A stretch of DNA of 33,044 nt from Anaerolineales bacterium (GTDB lineage: Bacteria; Chloroflexota; Anaerolineae; Anaerolineales; UBA11657): contig JAKUPR010000016.1 in the NCBI GenBank assembly GCA_022450585.1, positions 1-33,044 of the forward strand, given 5' to 3'. A program made the translations under genes and the position numbers. Of this stretch, positions 18,775-29,700 are shown one piece after another. Positions within the stretch are counted from its first letter, which is position 1. Each line of letters begins with the position of its first letter. The notes below the pieces were generated by a model. The model was not told the origin of the DNA. It made no database searches and worked only from the letters and a program-made list of their open reading frames with translations.

Positions 18775-19245
18775 CTAACTACGGATTGAGGATGCCGCAG
18801 CTTGTATAGCCGTGACAATGTTGTGGTACCCAGTGCAACGACACAGATTTCCATCTAATCCGTGCCGTATTTCAGTATCTGTAGGGTCTGGATTTCGGGA
18901 CAGCAAATCGTGAGCTGTCATTATCATGCCAGGGGTGCAAAATCCACACTGTAGACCATGCTTCTCCCAGAAGGACTCCTGCAAAGGATGTAATTCTCCC
19001 TCCTGAGCAAGACCCTCAATGGTGGTGATATTAGCTTCATCGGCCTGCACGGCCAAAACCGTACATGATTTGACAGCCTGGCCATCCATCAGGACGGTAC
19101 AGGAACCACACTGGCTAGTATCACAGCCAATGTTTGTGCCCGTCAGCCCTAAGTTTTCGCGCAGCAGGTGTACGAGCAAAAGACGCGGCTCCACCTCGCA
19201 CGTGTGTTCAGATTGGTTAACAGTAACGGTGACGTTGCGGCTCAT
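18775..19245 (-). CDS. [2Fe-2S] small subunit, CoxS-like (start probably [13 protein letters not shown] to 19266)
   Basis: [41 protein letters not shown]. Confidence 0.95.
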   Translation of the reverse strand: MSRNVTVTVNQSEHTCEVEPRLLLVHLLRENLGLTGTNIGCDTSQCGSCTVLMDGQAVKSCTVLAVQADEANITTIEGLAQEGELHPLQESFWEKHGLQCGFCTPGMIMTAHDLLSRNPDPTDTEIRHGLDGNLCRCTGYHNIVTAIQAAASSIRS

Positions 19246-19562
19246 ACCATATCCTCCTCTTAGCACTAATTACGCAGACGAGCTATAAATTTTTTTTTAT
19301 CAACTTCTAATCAACGAGAAAAAATCATGGCTACTAATAACAGTCCGACATTGTGCCTTTCAAAATTACACGCACTGCTTGCCCCTCAAGACCCACACAA
19401 TCCGGTTGTATACTCACAACAATGTAATAGCGTAATATACTGTAGTTGATACTACTTTTTGCTCAACCGCTATCTAGGCTTATGATATTCCTAATGTGTT
19501 GCTATGAGTAGCATATAGTGTACCACACTTCATGTTGGTTCACCTAGTAGAGAATAGGATCC

Positions 19563-19598
19563 TTGCTGAAAGTCTGGATGCAAGTGTATAGTTGCATA
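19563..19598 (+). promoter_or_regulatory. Repeat copy R7 / candidate promoter upstream of aldolase
   Basis: TTGCTG(19563-19568)-N18-TATAGT(19587-19592), same geometry as R2, R3 and R6. Confidence 0.45.
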
Positions 19599-19647
19599 GT
19601 TATCAACAGTTATCTAGGTGTGCCACTAAGGAGGTCTCTGCAAACTC

Positions 19648-20412
19648 ATGAAAAATCTGATGAAAGCGAAGCTCCAAACTGGGGAGCCAGTGATTGGATT
19701 CCAGATAATGGGTGATTGGCCGGAAGTAGTAGAGATAATCGGACTTCTCGGCGCTGATTTCGTTTTCCTTGACGGTGAACATGGTGCCCTAGGAATCCCT
19801 GAGATAGCAGGTCTAGTGCGGGCGGCGGAATGTGCTGGCATTACCCCGATTGCCAGAGTACCTAACAATACGCCTGATGTGATCTTGAGATATCTCGACA
19901 TTGGAGTGCAAGGCATCATCGTGCCCAATGTCAACAGCAGTGAAGAAGCTGAAAGCGTAGTGAAGGCTGTCAAGTATTACCCGTTAGGAGAACGGGGCTG
20001 TGGCTATGGTCATGCAATGGATTACTTACTTACACAATCTTTCTCCGAGTATGCCAAGGAAGCCAACCGAGAAACCATAGTCATCACTCAATGCGAATCC
20101 AAAAGGGGATTGGATAACTTGGAGGAGATTGTAGATGTGCCGGGCATCGACATAATCTTTATTGGGCCTGCAGACTTGTCTCAATCTCTAGGAGTACCCG
20201 GTCAACTAGATCACCCATTGGTGGAGGAAGCCATATCCCATGCCAAGGAGATTATCCTAGCATCGGACAAATATCTGGGCATGGTAGGATTTGACGGCAA
20301 GTATGCCCGCAGTGCCATCGCAGATGGTGCGATGTTCATCAATATGAGCGTCCACACCCTGATGGCCAAGGCTATCCAGGAATATTTGTATGAGGCCCGA
20401 GAAGAAGCTTGA
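19648..20412 (+). CDS. HpcH/HpaI aldolase family protein
   Basis: GADFVFLDGEHGALGIPEIAGLVRAAECAGITPIARVPNN...GVQGIIVPNVNSSEEAESVVKAVKYYPLGERG. Confidence 0.9.
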   Translation: MKNLMKAKLQTGEPVIGFQIMGDWPEVVEIIGLLGADFVFLDGEHGALGIPEIAGLVRAAECAGITPIARVPNNTPDVILRYLDIGVQGIIVPNVNSSEEAESVVKAVKYYPLGERGCGYGHAMDYLLTQSFSEYAKEANRETIVITQCESKRGLDNLEEIVDVPGIDIIFIGPADLSQSLGVPGQLDHPLVEEAISHAKEIILASDKYLGMVGFDGKYARSAIADGAMFINMSVHTLMAKAIQEYLYEAREEA

Positions 20413-20413
20413 C

Positions 20414-20614
20414 TTACAACCAGGTAAGCCACAAAAAGTATTGGCCTCTTTCGTATGCTACTGGTACCATTTCCACTAGTTGAAAGTCTTGTACGAGTCC
20501 CTCAGTAGCATCTTCTGATCTGACCGGGAAGGGCCATCGCTCATCTGTATTTTCTGTAATCACGATTTGACTCAAAGGCCTCCAAGGATATACTTGAGCA
20601 ATGTCTTCACGCAA
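20414..20614 (-). CDS. Possible small protein (66 aa)
   Basis: MREDIAQVYPWRPLSQIVITENTDERWPFPVRSEDATEGLVQDFQLVEMVPVAYERGQYFLWLTWL: protein-like composition, abuts but does not overlap neighbours. Confidence 0.4.
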   Translation of the reverse strand: MREDIAQVYPWRPLSQIVITENTDERWPFPVRSEDATEGLVQDFQLVEMVPVAYERGQYFLWLTWL

Positions 20615-20655
20615 GAAAGTTAAGCTTTAGAGAGAGTAGATCTGTTAAACCAACT

Positions 20656-21579
20656 ATGTGCGGCATAGCGTGTTATTTGACGAAAATCAATGGAGACCGT
20701 GCCCCAGTCGGGAACAAGGTCCTACATATGCTGAATGCACTTTCGCTACGTGGTCCGGATTCAGCCGGGGTGGCATTGTATGGGCCTCGCTCAAAACACT
20801 TGCTTTTACAGGTGAAGTTGGTAGACACATTAGGTGAAGCAGAGAGCAATAATCTACAGGAACTTGCTGACCACATAACCAATGTTGTAGGTAAAACTGC
20901 GGACATTGCGGAAGTTTCTAGGACGGCCGAATATTTGCGGTTGAAAGTAAGCTTTGGGGGTGATCCAAAGACCTTGGAAAGACATATAGAGTCTGCAGAC
21001 AAAGAAGTCGAAGTACTAAGCATGGGATACAGTCTGGAAATCACAAAGCAAGTCGGGTCACCAGTAAATCTCGACAGCACCTACCACCTAGATGATTTCT
21101 GTGGTTCACACGGAATAGGCCACACACGTTTGTCAACCGAATCGAGCATTGATCTCAGCCATTCGCAACCCTTCTGGTCCCACGGTAATCCTGATCTCGC
21201 CATCGCACATAATGGGCATATTACGAATTATCGCAATCTGAGGTGCAAGTACGAACAAAATGGATTCCACTTTTATACACAGAACGACTCAGAAATCATC
21301 GGGGTATATATTGGAGAGAAATTGTCAATGGGCATGACATTAGCGGAAGCTATGCACGCCTCACTACGAGATTTCGATGGCTCATTCAGCTATCTTGCTG
21401 CGACTGAGGACTCTGTAGGATTCGCCAAAGATCCCTTCGGCTTTAAACCACTTCTGATGACGGAAACTGATGGATTTGTAGCGATAGCAACCGAAGAATT
21501 AGCAATCAGAGCAGCCTTCAAGGGTAATTACAACGTTCATGAGGCACCAGCCGGTGAAGTACAAGCATGGCAACTATAG
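20656..21579 (+). CDS. mgsA: N-methylglutamate synthase subunit A (class II glutamine amidotransferase, GlxB-like)
   Basis: MCGIACYLTKING with Cys2 nucleophile, LRGPDSAGVALYG, GIGHTRLSTES, LAIAHNGHITN. Confidence 0.85.
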   Translation: MCGIACYLTKINGDRAPVGNKVLHMLNALSLRGPDSAGVALYGPRSKHLLLQVKLVDTLGEAESNNLQELADHITNVVGKTADIAEVSRTAEYLRLKVSFGGDPKTLERHIESADKEVEVLSMGYSLEITKQVGSPVNLDSTYHLDDFCGSHGIGHTRLSTESSIDLSHSQPFWSHGNPDLAIAHNGHITNYRNLRCKYEQNGFHFYTQNDSEIIGVYIGEKLSMGMTLAEAMHASLRDFDGSFSYLAATEDSVGFAKDPFGFKPLLMTETDGFVAIATEELAIRAAFKGNYNVHEAPAGEVQAWQL

Positions 21580-22277
21580 ACTGCTTCGACAAAACAGTCC
21601 GAGATGTTAATACCAAGCTCAGGGATTTTGTTTCTGGGGGTAAAAATGATATTCACATCATTAACCCAGAATCGCTACACAATCTGGCCGTCGCGATAAC
21701 TAAAGCTGCCAACATAACGATTGACGGTAGCGTTGGATATTATTGTGCTGGAATGATAGATGGTCCAACTATTAGGATCAACGGTAGTGCTGGATGGGGA
21801 CTCGCCGAGTCGATGCTAAGCGGCACTGTCAGAGTAAACGGAAGCGCTGGTAACGGTGCTGCGGCAGCAATCCGCGACGGCACCGTAATTATAGAAGCCG
21901 ACGCGGCGGCCAGGCTTGGTGTTTCAATGAAAGGCGGGCTAGTACTAGTTGGTGGTAACTGTGGTTACATGGCAGGTTTCATGGGCCAAAAGGGCACGCT
22001 GATTGTCTGCGGAGATGTTGGTGCTGGATTCGCAGACTCAATGTATGAAACGGTATGTTTCGTTGGAGGAGAAATAGCAGAACTCGGCACTGATGCTATC
22101 ATCGAGAAACCTACTGAAGATGAGTACAGCTACTTATCTCGCACCCTCACTTTGCACCTACCAACAAAGATGGAGGCACCTGGTTTTGCTATTGATCGGT
22201 TCAAGAAAGTGATTTCTGGACGCAAGCTATGGAACTTCGATAATCAGGATTGGGAGACTTGGAGAGAGGCTATGTAG
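21567..22277 (+). CDS. mgsB: N-methylglutamate synthase subunit B (GltB C-terminal GXGXG-domain protein)
   Basis: Repeated G-rich beta-helix units GSVGYYCAGMIDGPTIRINGSAGWGLAESMLSGTVRVNGSAGNGAAAAIRDG; overlaps mgsA by 13 bp. Confidence 0.85.
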   Translation: MATIDCFDKTVRDVNTKLRDFVSGGKNDIHIINPESLHNLAVAITKAANITIDGSVGYYCAGMIDGPTIRINGSAGWGLAESMLSGTVRVNGSAGNGAAAAIRDGTVIIEADAAARLGVSMKGGLVLVGGNCGYMAGFMGQKGTLIVCGDVGAGFADSMYETVCFVGGEIAELGTDAIIEKPTEDEYSYLSRTLTLHLPTKMEAPGFAIDRFKKVISGRKLWNFDNQDWETWREAM

Positions 22278-23639
22278 ATGTCTAACGAACAAGATATTAA
22301 CCAGCGCTTGCTACAGCAGAGTAGCACTTTCAATAGTCAAGTCATCGATGATATCCAATCCAAGGCAGAGCTCGGTCGCTATCGTATGCGTGGCTATGGC
22401 ACACTGAGGCAACGCACCTGGGCAACATTTGATGACTTAACGTTCATACCCTCGACTCTAACCAGAATTCCTCTAGAAGGGTATCGTGAACGTTGCAAGA
22501 CGAAAACGATTCTCGGCAGCAGATACGCGAAAAAACCAATTGAACTAGAGATTCCGATCATGATTACGGGAATGAGTTGGGGAGCACTATCCTTCAACGC
22601 AAAAGTGGCGCTTGCAAAAGGAGCTGCCAAGGTCGGTTCCTCCAACACTACCGGTGATGGCGGTATGTTACCTGCCGAAAGAGAAAATAGTAAAGTCCTG
22701 ATTTACGAAGTGTTGCCATCTCGTTATGGGATAAATGTACACGACTTGTTGTCCGCTGACGGAATAGAACTCACTATCGGACAGGGAGCAAAACCGGGAA
22801 CTGGGGGCTTGTTGTTGGGAAGCAAAGTTAGGGAAAGCATAGCTGGACAACGTGACTTACCAATTGGAGTTGATCAGCGCAGCCCCGCTAGACACCCGGA
22901 TTTCCTTGGTCCCGACGACATGCGCATCAAGATCGAAGAACTCCGTGAAGCAACAGATTGGAAGGTGCCAATTTTCGTAAAGATGGGTGCTTCGCGCGTT
23001 TTTGATGACGTACGCCTAGCGGCTAAGGCTGGCGCAGACGTAATAGTAGTAGATGGAATGGAGGGTGGTACAGCCGCTTCACCCGAAATAATGCAGGAGC
23101 ATACCGGAACCCCTACCCTTGCGGCTGTTTGTGAGGCCCGTGCTGCGCTAGAGGACATCGGATTGTACGGCGATGTTCAGCTAATTATTGCTGGTGGCAT
23201 CCGCAACGGAGTGGATGCAGCAAAAGCAATAGCTTTAGGTGCAGATGCCATCTATATAGGTACAACAGCTCTGATAGGCCTGAATTGTAATAAGCCGATT
23301 TACACTGAGGACTACCACAAGCTAGGCACAGAACCATATCACTGCCACCATTGTCACACAGGCGGATGCCCTGTCGGAATCACCACACAGGATCCTGAAC
23401 TAATGAAACGCCTCGACATTGCGGAGGGAGCGGAAAGAATCTCCAATCTATTACTTGCCATGACGTATGAAATCCAAATGCTTGCGCGAGCATGTGGCAA
23501 GGCCAACATACACAATCTTGACCCAGATGATATGCGGGCACTTTCTCTAGAAGCATCAATGATCTGTGGTGTACCCCTGGTGGGCACCAACAAGGTGTTC
23601 AGTGATGGACCTGGATGGAAGAGCAAAATTGGTAAATGA
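22278..23639 (+). CDS. mgsC: N-methylglutamate synthase subunit C (FMN-binding glutamate-synthase-like)
   Basis: MITGMSWGALSFNAKVALAKGA, VDGMEGGTAASPE, IIAGGIRNGVDAAKAIALGADAIYIGTTAL, Fe-S Cys motif CHHCHTGGCPVGITTQ. Confidence 0.9.
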   Translation: MSNEQDINQRLLQQSSTFNSQVIDDIQSKAELGRYRMRGYGTLRQRTWATFDDLTFIPSTLTRIPLEGYRERCKTKTILGSRYAKKPIELEIPIMITGMSWGALSFNAKVALAKGAAKVGSSNTTGDGGMLPAERENSKVLIYEVLPSRYGINVHDLLSADGIELTIGQGAKPGTGGLLLGSKVRESIAGQRDLPIGVDQRSPARHPDFLGPDDMRIKIEELREATDWKVPIFVKMGASRVFDDVRLAAKAGADVIVVDGMEGGTAASPEIMQEHTGTPTLAAVCEARAALEDIGLYGDVQLIIAGGIRNGVDAAKAIALGADAIYIGTTALIGLNCNKPIYTEDYHKLGTEPYHCHHCHTGGCPVGITTQDPELMKRLDIAEGAERISNLLLAMTYEIQMLARACGKANIHNLDPDDMRALSLEASMICGVPLVGTNKVFSDGPGWKSKIGK

Positions 23640-23694
23640 CACAATGAATATTGTGTGCAAAATCTTGTACAGAGAAGTCAATGCATAGAGTAGA

Positions 23695-25041
23695 TTGAGG
23701 AGACCATTTATGACACTGGATACAGCAAGAAAACTTGTCCAAGAGAAGAGTGTGGATTTCTTTTTATGTTCCTTTGTAGAAATGAGTGGGACACCCAAAG
23801 CTAAATTAGTTCCAGCGGCTCACCTAGAAACGATGGCGGTCGAGGGAGCAGGATTTGCCGGATTTGCTGCTGGTGAAATCGGTCAGAGCCCGCATGACCC
23901 TGACATGGCTAGTATCCCAGATTTTAATTCTCTTACCGTTGTTCCTTGGCGCAGCAACGTTGCATGGGTTGCGGGAGATATCGTGGTTAACAATGAGGAG
24001 TGGCCCTACTGCCCACGGACAATATTGCGAAGACAACTAAAGAAATGTGAAAACCAAGGTTACAATGTCAACATCGGAGTAGAAGCTGAGTTCATGCTCT
24101 TGAAACAAGATGAGAGAGGCAATTATTTTCCTTGGGACGCATTGGACACCTTGGGAAAACCATGCTACGACTTGCGCACATTACATCGCAACCTAGATAT
24201 AATGACCACGTTGCTTAGGTATATCCAAGAAATGGGATGGTACCCTTACGCAAATGACCACGAGGACGCCAACTGTCAGTTCGAGATTAATTGGCGCTAT
24301 GCAGATGCTCTTACCACAGCTGATAGACATACATTTTTCAAATGGATGGTGAAAACTGTAGCCGAAGAAACGAATCTCATGGCTACTTTTATGCCAAAAC
24401 CATTTCAGAACATGACCGGCAATGGAGCACATTGCCACATGAGTCTCTGGGATGGCAACGATGCTAATATGTTCTTGGATGAGCAAGATGAGAACGGACT
24501 TTCTCAGATTGCATATTGGTTTGTCGGTGGCATCCTGCAACACGCCCAGGCACTCGCCGCGCTCACCAATCCCATCGTGAATAGTTATAAACGCCTTGTT
24601 CGTGGCGCTCCTCGCTCCGGCGCGACATGGGCCCCTGTATACGTAACTTATGGAGGCAGTAACCGCTCACAAATGATACGCATTCCTGGACCAGGGGACA
24701 TAGAATGCCGTACACTCGACGGTGCAGCCAATCCCTATCTTGCAATCGCCGCTATGATTGCCGCAGGATTGGACGGCATCGAGAACAAAATTGATCCGGG
24801 AACTAGAAACGACGACAATCTTTACGAGGTACCTGATACCGAAATACGGCAGCGTGAAATTGGTTACCTGCCAACAACATTAGATGAGGCGTTAGATCAC
24901 CTCGAACAAGACGATGTAGTCAAAGAGGCCCTTGGGAACACTTACGCGCAATACTATATTAATGTTAAACGCGACGAATGGCAGCGATATAACCTAAGTG
25001 TGAGCCAATGGGAGAAAGACAACTACTTGGAGGTGTTTTGA
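23695..25041 (+). CDS. gmaS: Gamma-glutamylmethylamide synthetase (glutamine synthetase type III-like)
   Basis: VDFFLCSFVEMSGTPKAKLVP, GVEAEFMLL, GNGAHCHMSLWDG, RLVRGAPRSGATWAPVY; GS fold, with specificity assigned from the mgs/mgd context. Confidence 0.83.
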   Translation: MRRPFMTLDTARKLVQEKSVDFFLCSFVEMSGTPKAKLVPAAHLETMAVEGAGFAGFAAGEIGQSPHDPDMASIPDFNSLTVVPWRSNVAWVAGDIVVNNEEWPYCPRTILRRQLKKCENQGYNVNIGVEAEFMLLKQDERGNYFPWDALDTLGKPCYDLRTLHRNLDIMTTLLRYIQEMGWYPYANDHEDANCQFEINWRYADALTTADRHTFFKWMVKTVAEETNLMATFMPKPFQNMTGNGAHCHMSLWDGNDANMFLDEQDENGLSQIAYWFVGGILQHAQALAALTNPIVNSYKRLVRGAPRSGATWAPVYVTYGGSNRSQMIRIPGPGDIECRTLDGAANPYLAIAAMIAAGLDGIENKIDPGTRNDDNLYEVPDTEIRQREIGYLPTTLDEALDHLEQDDVVKEALGNTYAQYYINVKRDEWQRYNLSVSQWEKDNYLEVF

Positions 25042-25177
25042 AGTCCAGTTCCCCAACAAGATCTAAGAAATGCAAATCCCAACAGCAGTGTTTCTCAGCA
25101 ACGTTCTGTTAATGGCAAACTCCAAAGATTGTTTGAAATACGCTATTGACATTACGGTTGACATTCGCGCAACCTGA

Positions 25178-26416
25178 ATGTCAATTAAACTGGTGCGGCA
25201 GGCATTGCAAGGGAATCGGCCAATGTCGCGAATGTGGCAAGTTCACGAACTAAGAGATCGCTACGATGCCGTGATTATAGGCGGGGGAGCACACGGTCTT
25301 TGCTGTGCTTATTACCTCGCGTCAGAACACGGTATCAATAATGTGGCTGTTCTAGAAAAACGCTATATAGGCTCTGGCGGCAGCGGGCGCAACACTGCCA
25401 TTGTACGGAGCAACTACCTGACGCCAGCCGGGGTCCGCTTCTACGATGCTAGCCTGAAGCTTTACGAGCGCATGGCCGTCGAGCTGGACATAAACGTAAT
25501 GCTGAGCCAGCGCGGACACATAACACTTGCCCACAACGACATCTCCTTACGAACGATGCGTCGACGCGCCGAAGTCAACCGCTTGCAGGGCGTAGAATCT
25601 CGCCTCATCCTTCCAGACGAAATAAAACAACTTTGTCCCGTTCTGGATGTCAGCGACCGACCGCGTTACCCTATTATCGGCGCACTCTATCATCCACCTG
25701 GTGGAATCATCCGCCATGATGCAGTAGTGTGGGGATATGCGCATCAGGCAGATGCCCATGGCGTGCATATTCACCAGATGACCGAAGTCACCGGCATAGA
25801 AGTGTCTGGCGCAAAGGTCACTGGAGTGAAAACGAATCGGGGACAGATCAAGACTGAAACCGTATTAAACGCTACAGCCGGGTGGTGCTCAACCATTTCC
25901 GCTATGGCGGGTCTCAGGCTACCAGTGATTACCTCGCCTCTGCAGGCAGCTGTAACTGAACCACTCAAACCGTTTCTAGACGTGGTGGTAGTCTCTGGTA
26001 GCCTCCATGTATATGTCAGTCAGTCAGACAGGGGCGAATTGGTAATGGGAGCCAGTGTTGATCCATTTCCCTCATACTCATCACGTGGTTCGCTTGATTT
26101 TGCCGAAAGCCTAGCAAGCCACATTATAGAACTGATGCCAGGTTTGCAGCGCGTACGTCTAATGCGTCAGTGGGCCGGCATAGTCGATATGACCCCAGAT
26201 TACAGTCCAATTATGGGATTCACGCCAGTAGAAGGATTCTTCGTTGATGTAGGCTGGGGAACATACGGTTTCAAGGCATCACCAATTGCAGGCAAGATGC
26301 TGGCAGAATGCATCGCCACTAAGCGTACACCTGATTTAATTACACCTTTCAGTCTCTCTCGTTTTAATGAGTTTGATCTTATGGGAGAAGCAGGGGCTGC
26401 TTCAGTTGGCCACTGA
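25178..26416 (+). CDS. mgdA: N-methylglutamate dehydrogenase subunit A (sarcosine oxidase beta/SoxB-like)
   Basis: DAVIIGGGAHGLCCAYYLASEHGI, SGGSGRNTAIVRSNYLTP, GGIIRHDAVVWGYAHQADAHGV, WAGIVDMTPDYSPIMG. Confidence 0.88.
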   Translation: MSIKLVRQALQGNRPMSRMWQVHELRDRYDAVIIGGGAHGLCCAYYLASEHGINNVAVLEKRYIGSGGSGRNTAIVRSNYLTPAGVRFYDASLKLYERMAVELDINVMLSQRGHITLAHNDISLRTMRRRAEVNRLQGVESRLILPDEIKQLCPVLDVSDRPRYPIIGALYHPPGGIIRHDAVVWGYAHQADAHGVHIHQMTEVTGIEVSGAKVTGVKTNRGQIKTETVLNATAGWCSTISAMAGLRLPVITSPLQAAVTEPLKPFLDVVVVSGSLHVYVSQSDRGELVMGASVDPFPSYSSRGSLDFAESLASHIIELMPGLQRVRLMRQWAGIVDMTPDYSPIMGFTPVEGFFVDVGWGTYGFKASPIAGKMLAECIATKRTPDLITPFSLSRFNEFDLMGEAGAASVGH

Positions 26417-26441
26417 AAGTTAATTGATTAGGAATAGAACC

Positions 26442-26711
26442 ATGCTTATTCTCAAATGCCCGAATTGTGGCCAACGAAATGTCAGCGAGTTTCGAAATGG
26501 GGGCGAATATAGGCCAAGACCATCCCGGCCACTTGATGCGGACGACCAACAATGGTCAAACTACGTATTCTTCCGTCACAATGTTTCTGGTCTGCAAAAG
26601 GAATGGTGGTATCATCGCAATGGGTGCGGACTATGGTTTTTAGCGGAACGACATACCAAGACCAACGAGATACTGTCAACTTTTCGTTGGGGGCCAGATA
26701 GAACAGAGTAA
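26442..26711 (+). CDS. mgdB: N-methylglutamate dehydrogenase subunit B (SoxD-like small Zn subunit)
   Basis: MLILKCPNCGQRNVSEFRNGGEYRPRP...WYHRNGCGLWFLAERHTKTNEI; Zn ligands C-x2-C and H-x3-C. ORF track uses an upstream TTG (26424). Confidence 0.87.
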   Translation: MLILKCPNCGQRNVSEFRNGGEYRPRPSRPLDADDQQWSNYVFFRHNVSGLQKEWWYHRNGCGLWFLAERHTKTNEILSTFRWGPDRTE

Positions 26712-26712
26712 T

Positions 26713-29700
26713 ATGTCAAATACACTACTCTTTGTCATAGTAATCGGTGCTACATTGATGTTGGTAATAGGTGGCGCTGTCACTATAGCGATTACGCTAT
26801 ATCGAGCAAATCGGTTGATAGTTTCAGAGGTTGTATTGCCACATCTTGAAAAAGTGATGGGCGCACGATTACCATCGCAACCCGTCGAATTAATCAACCG
26901 TAAGGAAGAGATGCGCTTTACCTTTGAAGGCAATGAATACTCGGCCTTCAAAGGAGATACTATTGCATCAGCTCTAGCGGCTTCGGGGATAAAGATATTC
27001 AGCCGATCATTCAAATATCACCGACCGAGAGGTTTGCTTTGCTGCTCAGGTCACTGCCCGAATTGCCTTGTCCAGATTGGAGATGAGCCTAACGTCCGCG
27101 CCTGTCGCCAGCGCGTGGCTCCCGACATGATTGTCAAGCCACAGAATGTCACCCCGACTCTGATGTGGGATCTGCTTGCACCGATCATGCGCTTTCTTTC
27201 TCCATTTATGCCAGTGGGTTTTTATTATAAAACCCTCTATCGTCCGAAGTGGATATGGAAAGTTGCCGAACCACTGCTCCGCGCGGCAGGCGGACTCGGT
27301 AAGGCAAGTCACTCAGAAAGTCCGGAAGACACTTTTGACAAACAATACTTGCACGGTGATGTCGTTGTGATAGGCGGCGGTCCTACTGGCATCAGCGCAG
27401 CACTCAGCGCAGCCGGGTCTGATGCAAAGGTACTGCTAATCGATGAGAACGACCAACTTGGCGGATATCTTCGCATCAAGGCAGAAGCCAAGGATGTAGT
27501 TGACGAATTGTGTGCATCTGTGTATGCACATCCGAATATCCAGACTCTTACTGAGACAACAGTGACAGGGTGTTATGACCATAATTGGCTAGCTGCCACG
27601 CACGGGGATAGACTGTACAAAATAAGGGCAGATAAAGTGGTGCTGGCTACAGGAGTAGTTGAGCGACCGCTTGTATTCGACAACAATGATCTGCCAGGTG
27701 TTATGCTTGGCAGCGCAGCGCAGTACTTGTTACATTTATATGCAGTTAGACCGGGTCGCCGTGCTGTGGTAGTCACTGCTAATGATGATGGCTGGGATGT
27801 AGCGGCTGATTTGCATGCTGCCGGAATAGAAGTGGTAGCACTGGCAGATGAGAGAGAACGTGCTGCATGCAGCAGTGCCAAAATGGAATCGCTAGAAGCA
27901 GAATTGCCCGTGTTCTGGAGACACATCGTGACTTCGGCACACGGAAACACGGCGGTGAATGCGGCCACAATCGCTCCTCTTGAAAGTGATGGTAGTCTCA
28001 CAACCCGCCGCACCAGATTAGAATGCGATTTGCTGCTAGTTAGTATAGGATGGACTCCAAACACCGGTTTAGCATATCAAGCTGGCGTCGAGTTTGGTTA
28101 TGATGAGGATCGAGCAGAATTGATGGCTCGGAATATGCCTGATGACTTCATTATTGCTGGACGAGCGGCAGGAACACATATGCTAGAACACCAAATTACT
28201 GAAGGCGCACTAGCAGGTCGCAGGATGGCCTCTGCCGCTGGGTACGGCGATGCACCTACAACATCTGAGTGGACTTTCGTACAGGAAGAAAAGAAACGCG
28301 AAGTAACGCGCAGCTCGCAACGCACCATTGTGAAAGGATCAAGTAAAAGGTTTTTGTGCTATTGCGAGGATGTTACTGACAAAGATCTTACTACTGCTGT
28401 TGCTGAGGGATACGATAGTATTGAGCTACTGAAGAGATACAGCACAATCTCAATGGGGCCATGCCAAGGGAAGATGTGCTCGATGAACGCCGTACACCTG
28501 TGTGCGCATGCTAATACGTCCACCGTGGACGAGACTGGCAGTACCACTACGCGCCCGCCTATGACACCGATTTCACTTGGCGCCCTTGCAGGGCAGAATA
28601 TGGAGCCTGTGCGGATAACACCTATTCACGATTGGCACTTGGGCCAGGGCGCAAAGATGATGGTGGCCGGTCTATGGCTACGCCCAGAGCATTATGGCAA
28701 CCCCACGGAGGAGGTTCGTGCGGTACGTGAGCGTGTAGGCGTCATAGATGTGAGTACTCTAGGCAAATATAAACTGACCGGACCACACGTACCTAACATT
28801 CTGGAGAAGGTGTACACAAATCGTTGGCGGCAATTGGCCGTGGGACGGGTGCGTTATGGAGTAATGTGTAATGCAGAAGGCATTGTCATTGATGATGGTG
28901 TCACTGCTCGTTTTGATGAACGCGAATGGTACATGACCACCACCTCCGGAGGTGCTGGTGCAATTTACGAATGGATACAATGGTGGATGCAATCAGGATG
29001 GGGAGACGGGGTACAACTAATCAACCGCTCTGACGATTTTGCCGCATTTAATCTTGCAGGACCAAAGGCACGCACTCTGTTGAAGGAATTAACTGATATA
29101 CAGCTTGACAACAAAGAATTTCCTTACATGCACGTGCGTTCCGGAGTAGTAGCTGAAGTTCCATGTAGATTATTGCGCATTGGTTTTACCGGCGAACTAT
29201 CATACGAGATACATTGCCCTGCGAGTTATGGCCAACATCTCTGGGAGCAATTGTTACAAGCGGGAGAACAGTTTGGGATTATGCCATTCGGAGTAGAAGC
29301 ACAGCGCGTACTGCGTCTAGAAAAGGGACATCTTATTATCGGTCAAGACACTGATGCTCTCTCAAATCCGATTGCCGCGAACCTCGAATGGGCAGTAAAA
29401 CTTGAGAAAGATGACTTCCTCGGACAACGGTCATTATTGCGTGTGGTAGAAAACGGGCTCAAACAACGGCTTATCGGCTTCAAAGTTAACGAAACTGGAC
29501 CGACACCCGAGGAAGGGCTGCAAATCGTAAGTATAAATTCGAATAGCAAACAGCGGAAAATAATCGGTTGGGTCAGTTCCTGTCGCTTCAGCCCAACTTT
29601 GAACCAGGTAATCGGTCTCTGTTGGCTGCCTACTGAGATTGCTGATGTCGACGGTGCCGAATTCATCATTTGGAGGGAGGAACGGGCCCTAACTGCACAT

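Noticed and set aside
27573-28064. 163-aa minus-strand ORF within mgdC
   Set aside because: Shadow ORF antisense to conserved FAD-domain coding sequence; Ser/Ala/Thr-rich with no motif.
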